Shown here in pieces: positions 58,424 to 64,000 of a stretch of 64,000 bases of DNA. The notes beneath the pieces were generated by a model that saw only the letters and a program-made list of their open reading frames with translations, was not told the DNA's origin and made no database searches. Each line of letters begins with the position of its first letter. Position 1 is the stretch's first letter. A program made the position numbers and the translations under genes. This stretch comes from Nageia nagi (Eukaryota > Pinophyta): NCBI GenBank assembly GCA_050084985.1, contig JBITNC010000001.1, forward strand, positions 150,226,001-150,290,000. The letters run 5' to 3'.

Positions 58424-58889
58424 CCAGAAGCAACCCGATATGCATCAATGGTCGAGATAAGGGCAGTGGCGAGTCAGGTAGAGGTCACATTGGGTTGCCA
58501 CAGCTGAGGGAAGACTAAAGGAGGTGAGGTGAGGACCTAAATATTGTAGGGGATGGGAGGAGTACATTAGTGTCATGAATAGATTATTGGATAGGGATCC
58601 ATGAGGTTTGGTTGGTTGAAGAGGGGAGGGATCATGGTGGTGAGTATAAGTTAGGCCTAGAGGGAGAGAAGCTGGGCAAGCCCTGAGGATTAATGGGGTG
58701 AGTGAGCCTAAGGGGTGGTAGGAAGATTTGTATCATAGGTGAGGCAAGCACTAAAGATTGATGGCAACTCAATGGGGTAACCAACAAGTGGTGGCATGGG
58801 TGAAAGTTAGGGAGCTACTATGGGAAGCATTGGTGGGCGGCTACAGTCGATGTTTAGAGGAACCATTGAGGATATGGTCCCCCTCTTTT
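58424..58889. other. G-rich target sequence, right of copia2
   Basis: Continuation of 49261-49588 after the copia2 insertion. G-rich on the plus strand (AGGGGAGGGATC, AGGGAGAGAAGCTGGGC) until about 58870. No gene recognised. Confidence 0.5.
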
Positions 58890-59517
58890 TTTTTATTTTA
58901 AATTTTTCATTATAGTTTTAAAACATCAACTCCCCCTTAAAGAAATCATTATTTTTTTAATGTATATTATGAATTTAATAATGCCCCCTATAAATTTTTA
59001 AATTATATATATTTTTAAAGACAAATTGCATTATTTGCAAAATGAATACCTCCCTTTTTTATTTAAAAAAGCTAATATATTTTAATTTTAAATATATATA
59101 AAATACCATTATTTTGTAATAAAAAATTTACATTTTTTTGTACACATACCTTTTTTTATATACAAAAAAATATACATAAATTTTTTTTGAAAATAAATTC
59201 TTCAAACTAAAGGTATACAAAAAATTTAAAACATTATAGCAATATATTAAGCAACTTTTATAACAAAAATTGCAACTAACATAAAAATATTAGTATAAAC
59301 AAAAATTTTATAACAACATATTCTATTTTTAAGTAAACTCTACTAAAAAGTTGAACTAACAAATAACATAAAATATGTTATTATCATGTAATAATTTAAA
59401 AAAATGAAGGAGAGAGAGGTTATACCTTGAATGGTTTTACCTCACAAAAATGAAGATGAACCTCCAAATAAGGAGTAGGAATGACCTCCAAGATGTGAAG
59501 AGGAGCCTCCACGAATG

Positions 59518-59530
59518 GCTCTAGATACCA
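59518..59530 (-). promoter_or_regulatory. Primer-binding site, tRNA-iMet type (copia3)
   Basis: Minus-strand TGGTATCTAGAGC. Confidence 0.85.
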
Positions 59531-59532
59531 AA

Positions 59533-60099
59533 TGAAGGAACTAAGCCTAGATGATTCAATTCCTAATTACCTAAGATCACATGAAGGCTCTCTCAAATTC
59601 CTTAAGCATTAAGAAAAAAAACTCATAGTAGCATTCACACAAGATGAAACCAATATAAAATGGTTCCTCCAACCATAGGAGTACATCCATTTATATAATT
59701 TTTTCTTATTCTCAAAAAGCACTATCTTACAACTCACTTTCTCACTTCTCCTACAACCTAAACAAGAGCATAACTTTGCTATAAAATTGAGTGAGTGATC
59801 TCAAGGAGAGATCCCTCTATTTATAAGCTAAAATCCTCCCTTTGATCATCCTTTTAACCATTATACAATATTATGACGTGGACCACCCTTTTACCCAATG
59901 GGAATGCTCATGAGATGGACTGTAGGATAAGTTCCATTATCTTATTCATAAATACTTAAAATATATCTATGGATACTTTTAAGTATTAGTGAACTTACAT
60001 TATCATATTCACTAAACACTTAAGGTATCTAGGGATACCCTTAAGTATTAAGTGAATTACATGAAGAGACATTCCAATAATGCATTATAGATTCCAACA
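59533..60099 (-). repeat. LTR of copia3
   Basis: 567 bp, minus strand TGTTGGAATCTATAATGC at 60099 to TTAGTTCCTTCA at 59533; TATAAATAGAGGG near 59825. Same family as the copia2 LTRs. Confidence 0.88.
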
Positions 60100-60350
60100 T
60101 GGTAGACATCCAATAAGGTCATGGTTATCTTCCCAAGAGAGAGATAAAAAGTGTTGGAATTAGAATCCCAACTCTCTATAAAGGAGTTTAACAGTGGGAA
60201 GTTGATCTATACATGGCTCATAATTTCCAAGTCGTATAACCCTATAGACTTGAGTTGATCATTATCATTATTGGATATAATCCAATCTCGGGCTCTCTCT
60301 AGGCCCCCACCAAGTAGGCTTTTTTGATATCGTAACAAAATAAATACATA
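60100..60350. other. Unassigned spacer
   Basis: No gene or repeat recognised. Confidence 0.4.
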
Positions 60351-62023
60351 TATAATTAATAGTCATAAATATTAAAAATAAAAAATGACTCTATGAATAT
60401 ATATATATTCTAGCATGATGAGTAGAGGAAATGTTGGTGGCAAAATAAAATGAAAATCCTTTCCCCTAGCATCATAGAAACCCAAATATCTACCCACCAT
60501 GGAAAACACATAAGGGAACAAAGGTAAAATAAAATTAAAAGCTATCCCTATACAATAATAAAAGAAAAATATGGAATGGAAATAAAAGAAAATATAGATA
60601 ACCAAAATAGTCAAAACCCCCTTTTCACAAAGCTCTGAATAAGAAAGAAGGAAATTATAAGGTAAATCCCTAGGGTTTCAAAGGGAACATCAAAACTCAA
60701 AATAATAGTGGTAAAATGAGAAGAAAGTGTGGCCTACCATGTTGTTAATGGGAAAAATCCTTAGATATTCAACTACATGCCCCTTCCTCCTTGCTAAGGG
60801 TTGTTTAATTGATCTCTTGTCAACTTTTTCCATGCTAACAAGATGAATGATGAATCCAATACAAAAGAAACCAAACTGGATCCCACCTCATGGAGAAAAT
60901 ATACTTGTAAATTCCAAAGGAATAGTAAAATAACCTAGTCAGCATTAGGGTAAAATCATAAAAGCTCCAAGTGGATAAGAGGATGAGTGAAAGTGATAAA
61001 ATAACTTTATCTTTTTTCTTATTTGTTATTTTTATACCAAACCCTAACACATGCTTTCTATTTTAAAATATTCTAATGGGTCTCTACCAAATTATTTTTC
61101 AATGTTTTTATGAGCAATGAAATATGTTATTTCTTTCTCATTTCTTTTTTGAAAAACTAATTCAATTATTTATATAATGTTGATATCTTATACAACACTA
61201 GCATGGTACTTTTAGTATTAACTTTCATGTTAAAATTCATGATAATTATTTCATTAAAAACTTGTTGCATTCATGCTATTATTTCACAAATATACACTCT
61301 AATAAATATCACAATCAAAAGTGTTGAAGATAAGAAGTATAAATTCAATGAAAACATAATGTCAAAATCATGCTACACTATATTCATGGCACCAACACCA
61401 TTATATACAATTATTTTTGTTGCAAAATTTTTCGTATTTGTTGATCTTAGACCATAATTTCTCTGAATATCTAGTAATTATGTGAACATAAGGTTTCAAT
61501 TTATCATGACTATTTTTCAAAGGTAATGCATATTCTCCTAACAAAATCTAAAATTGTAGGTCATGGTAATCCCATGAGCATAAATTTTAAAATTTTATAT
61601 CATATGATTCTAGAATATATTACAAGCATATCTTGATCTCATCATATTGATGAAGATCATTCTCAATCAAAGACTATGAATTGCAACAATAGTAGTCTAG
61701 CAAATATTATCATATTATATTAATTTATTCCTTACTTTTCTTTTGATGGATGTGTTTTATGCATGTATTATTTCACTTATTTTCACATATTATCCTAGAG
61801 AATAGGACAAAAGGTGTCATCACTTCTTCACACATAGGATATCATTTTGGCTTGACTACCCCATAGAATCTAAATCGAGGGGCAATCAAAGACCAAAAGA
61901 AGGAAAATGAGATATCATATTCAACATAGCTTTCAAGGAAGTACACTTTACTATTGAATTTTTTTCTACTTCTCTAGACTTCTTTGGATTATGCAATTCC
62001 AAATGCTTTTTTATTTCATATCC

Positions 62024-62037
62024 AAAGGGGGGCAAAA
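62024..62037 (+). promoter_or_regulatory. Polypurine tract of C2
   Basis: AAAGGGGGGCAAAA directly before the LTR. Confidence 0.8.
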
Positions 62038-62737
62038 TGTAAGTGCCTAAAAATGATTTATTAATTATTTAATAAATCATATTTTAAAATTCTTTAAATA
62101 ATAAAATAAATAAATACAAATGTCAATATAAAGTTGATATTACAATGCAATACCATGTACTAGGACCAATGCAATATCATTTATCATGGTTCATATTTTA
62201 AAGTATCTTGAATATTACAAAGACTATGTTATTGTTATAAGTCATCTTTTAGTCTTTTCTATGTCCTTACAATTTATAAATGGAGGAGTTGGAGCTTGAC
62301 ATCCTTATCATATATCTCTAATAGGTGGTTTTCCCATACATTATACTTTTGGTATCTCTAGATGCCACCTATTTGAGGATTTTTTACTATATGAGCTTCC
62401 ATTACTTGTTATACTTTGTGCATAATCTAATTCTATAGGTTTTAAGGCATCAACGCTACAACACTCACATGATGTGGATGCTCTGCTACTTTATTATCCA
62501 AAGCATTATATTTCAAGGGTAACAAACTCTAATCTAAGCAACAAAACATCTTCATACATTTGTACATGATCTAGTCCTATCCTTTGCTTATTTATGCTAC
62601 ATATTGAAGATTTTACATATACCACTTCTATAAAATAGATGCATACTTTTCATATATTGATCATTGTATAATTGAATGAGTTTCATCTTATTTTGTAGAC
62701 TTATAATTATTATGTTCATCATATTTTAGGGTCTACA
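62038..62737 (+). repeat. 3' LTR of C2
   Basis: TGTAAGTGCCTAAAAATG to GGGTCTACA, about 700 bp; same family as the C1 LTRs but more diverged. Confidence 0.82.
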
Positions 62738-63190
62738 ACTACCCTTTTAAGGGTGTTTGGTTCATGTCAATCACCAACTCTTCAATATTAAGGCTTAAAT
62801 CCTTACTCTTCTCCTTTTCAACATTTAGCTGAGTGGAAAATAAAGCATTCTTCTTGGCCTCCTTTTGAATTTTGACCTCAAACCTACTCGCATCAATTTT
62901 TACTAGATCTACCGTTATCTACAAAAATTGGTGCTTATCTGTCATGAAAGTTTCTTATAATATAGCTCAAAAGAAGTATTCAAAACCTATTGTATGAAAT
63001 CCCCTATAGGTGTATCTTGGATTTTCTACCTCTTAGGGTCCACTTCTATTTGAAATATAAACTAGCCTTGAGCCAAAATGCTCTTTATTTTCTTATCTTC
63101 CTAGGAATTCTTTTCCTTTTAAAGTTGAGCGTATTGCTGATAGATTCCTTATGTAGAGTTTTATTATCCAAAAATTGAAATAAATGGTAT
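62738..63190 (-). pseudogene. Antisense charged coiled-coil remnant
   Basis: Minus strand near 62920-62760 reads ITVDLVKIDASRFEVKIQKE, then AKKNALFSTQLNVEKEKSKD and LSLNIEELVIDMN, a heptad-like charged coil. Possibly the tail of an antisense ORF as in C1. Stops upstream. No family assigned. Confidence 0.4.
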
Positions 63191-64000
63191 AATTGTTGAT
63201 GAGGTATGCATTTCTTGAAATATGGCAAGGGCTATGGAGGATTAGTCTATAGTATCTTGTATGTTGTAGGTTGTATGTAGGGGAGGAATTTGGTTTAATA
63301 GAGATGCATGGATGACTTAAAGAATGCTTAGGCTATCAGGTGGAGGTTGGTGGCTATTTGTGACTCATACGATGTAGATGAACCTAATTATTATACATTT
63401 CTAATTAGAGGAGGAGGAGTAAAAGTTGGAATGTGCATACCTAAGGCATTGGCTGTGTGATCATTTTTATGCTTGATTCTTTTTGGACTATTTTCCCTCT
63501 CACCTTTCCTCTATGAATGTGAGGAGCATTTTCTTAACTCATCCTTCTACTCTTAGTGGTGGGATTTTCTTTCTGATTTCTCCTCACACCCTTGATGGGA
63601 TCTCTATCATTTTGGTACTTCTTGAGCCTTTAAATTGGATTATCATGTATAAACCTATGAGTCTGTATAGATTTATTTTTCATGTGGATCTACTATTTTA
63701 GAGGCCTATTCTTTCTCCTCGTATTTCTTACCTTCCTCTCATGTTCGCTCTTCATCTGGATAGGGTTCTCCACCTTCTTCTACCCCTTCACACATTTCAT
63801 CAATATTTTCCTCATCACATATTTCATGAACCAATCATCCATTTCATTTCCCAAGGAGCCATTTTGGTGCTTGAATCAATACAATATTGAATGAATGTTA
63901 TTTATTTTTACATCAACTAGTTTTTTTCCTCAAGCATTTTATTAGTCCATTTGTCAACTTGGGCCCAATCAGGTCAAATATTTTTACCTTATTATATAAA
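63191..64000. other. Unassigned right edge
   Basis: Short overlapping plus-strand frames (63483-63701, 63682-63894) are hydrophobic but have no family features. No gene or repeat recognised. Confidence 0.4.

Larger units (their letters stand above)
58890..60099 (-). mobile_element. 5' fragment of a sister copia element (copia3), inverted to copia2
   Basis: LTR at 60099-59533, primer site, and about 640 bp of leader that matches the copia2 leader (GAGGTAAAAC, AGGTATAACC, and later AACATA-type words) until it stops near 58890. No gag. The LTR is about 70 bp longer than in copia2 because of a partial duplication containing TTCACTAATACTTAA. Confidence 0.82.
60351..62737 (+). mobile_element. Element C2, 3' part only
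   Basis: A noncoding region matching C1 43690-45672 (for example the CCAAAAG-AGG and AAGT-CACTTTACTATT blocks at 61890-61960), then polypurine tract and LTR. The left limit is approximate. No gag or PMD ORF is present in this copy within the window. Confidence 0.75.

Noticed and set aside
63483-63894. Hydrophobic plus-strand frames at the right edge
   Set aside because: Overlapping frames with no motif or neighbour support; not called as genes.
1-64000. tRNA, rRNA, CRISPR or bacterial-type operons
   Set aside because: No cloverleaf, rRNA-like sequence or regular spacer array was seen; all large features are plant transposons or host pseudogenes.

Overview
This is a 64 kb stretch of plant nuclear DNA: AT-rich, gene-poor and built almost entirely of old, mutually nested transposable elements. 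Lineage-specific plant features are Ty1/copia elements with tRNA-iMet primer sites, Ty3/gypsy elements of the Tat/Ogre type (a second, archaeal-type RNase H), a CACTA element with TNP2 transposase, an antisense plant-mobile-domain ORF, a PPR-E-DYW pseudogene cluster and CCCTAA-type interstitial telomeric repeats. The density of decayed LTR elements and the wording of the PPR motifs suggest a large-genome seed plant, perhaps a gymnosperm; that part is inference. I see no intact host gene, tRNA, rRNA or CRISPR. Most stop codons in the element genes fall at Gln, Arg and Trp positions, as expected from deamination of methylated cytosine.

Layout. 1-1243: an LTR, a tRNA-Trp-like primer site and a still-open reading frame of an element (D) running left off the window edge; it sits in a Ty3/gypsy gag-protease remnant (A, 1244-4066, minus). 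4502-31756: a CACTA element (minus) whose TNP2 gene is split in an intron by a 17.5 kb Tat element (B1, 8672-26180, minus). B1 is itself split in its reverse transcriptase by a copia element (copia1, 13560-20350, plus, target duplication AAGAC) and also holds a 958 bp terminal-inverted-repeat element (21472-22429). The CACTA interior also holds a SET-domain-like pseudogene and a 2.3 kb telomere-like array whose tandem units contain a piece of a PPR gene. 31757-34236: PPR-E-DYW pseudogene copies, minus strand, starting exactly where the CACTA terminus ends.

34381-47030: a second Tat element (B2, plus) split in gag by element C1 (37475-46406, plus). C1 has gag, no polymerase, and an antisense plant-mobile-domain ORF interrupted by a solo copia1 LTR (41685-42147). 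47031-49588: a decayed minus-strand gene of unknown family. 49589-58423: a full-length copia element (copia2, plus) in a G-rich target. 58890-60099: the 5' end of a sister copia element in opposite orientation. 60351-62737: the 3' end of a second C element. 62738-64000: an antisense charged-coil remnant and unassigned sequence.

Nothing here looks able to act as a working pathway. The interest lies in the architecture: three-level nesting with readable target duplications, an inverted gag segment inside copia1 that makes a long hairpin, the PPR-telomere composite satellite, and pol-less C1 with its antisense gene.
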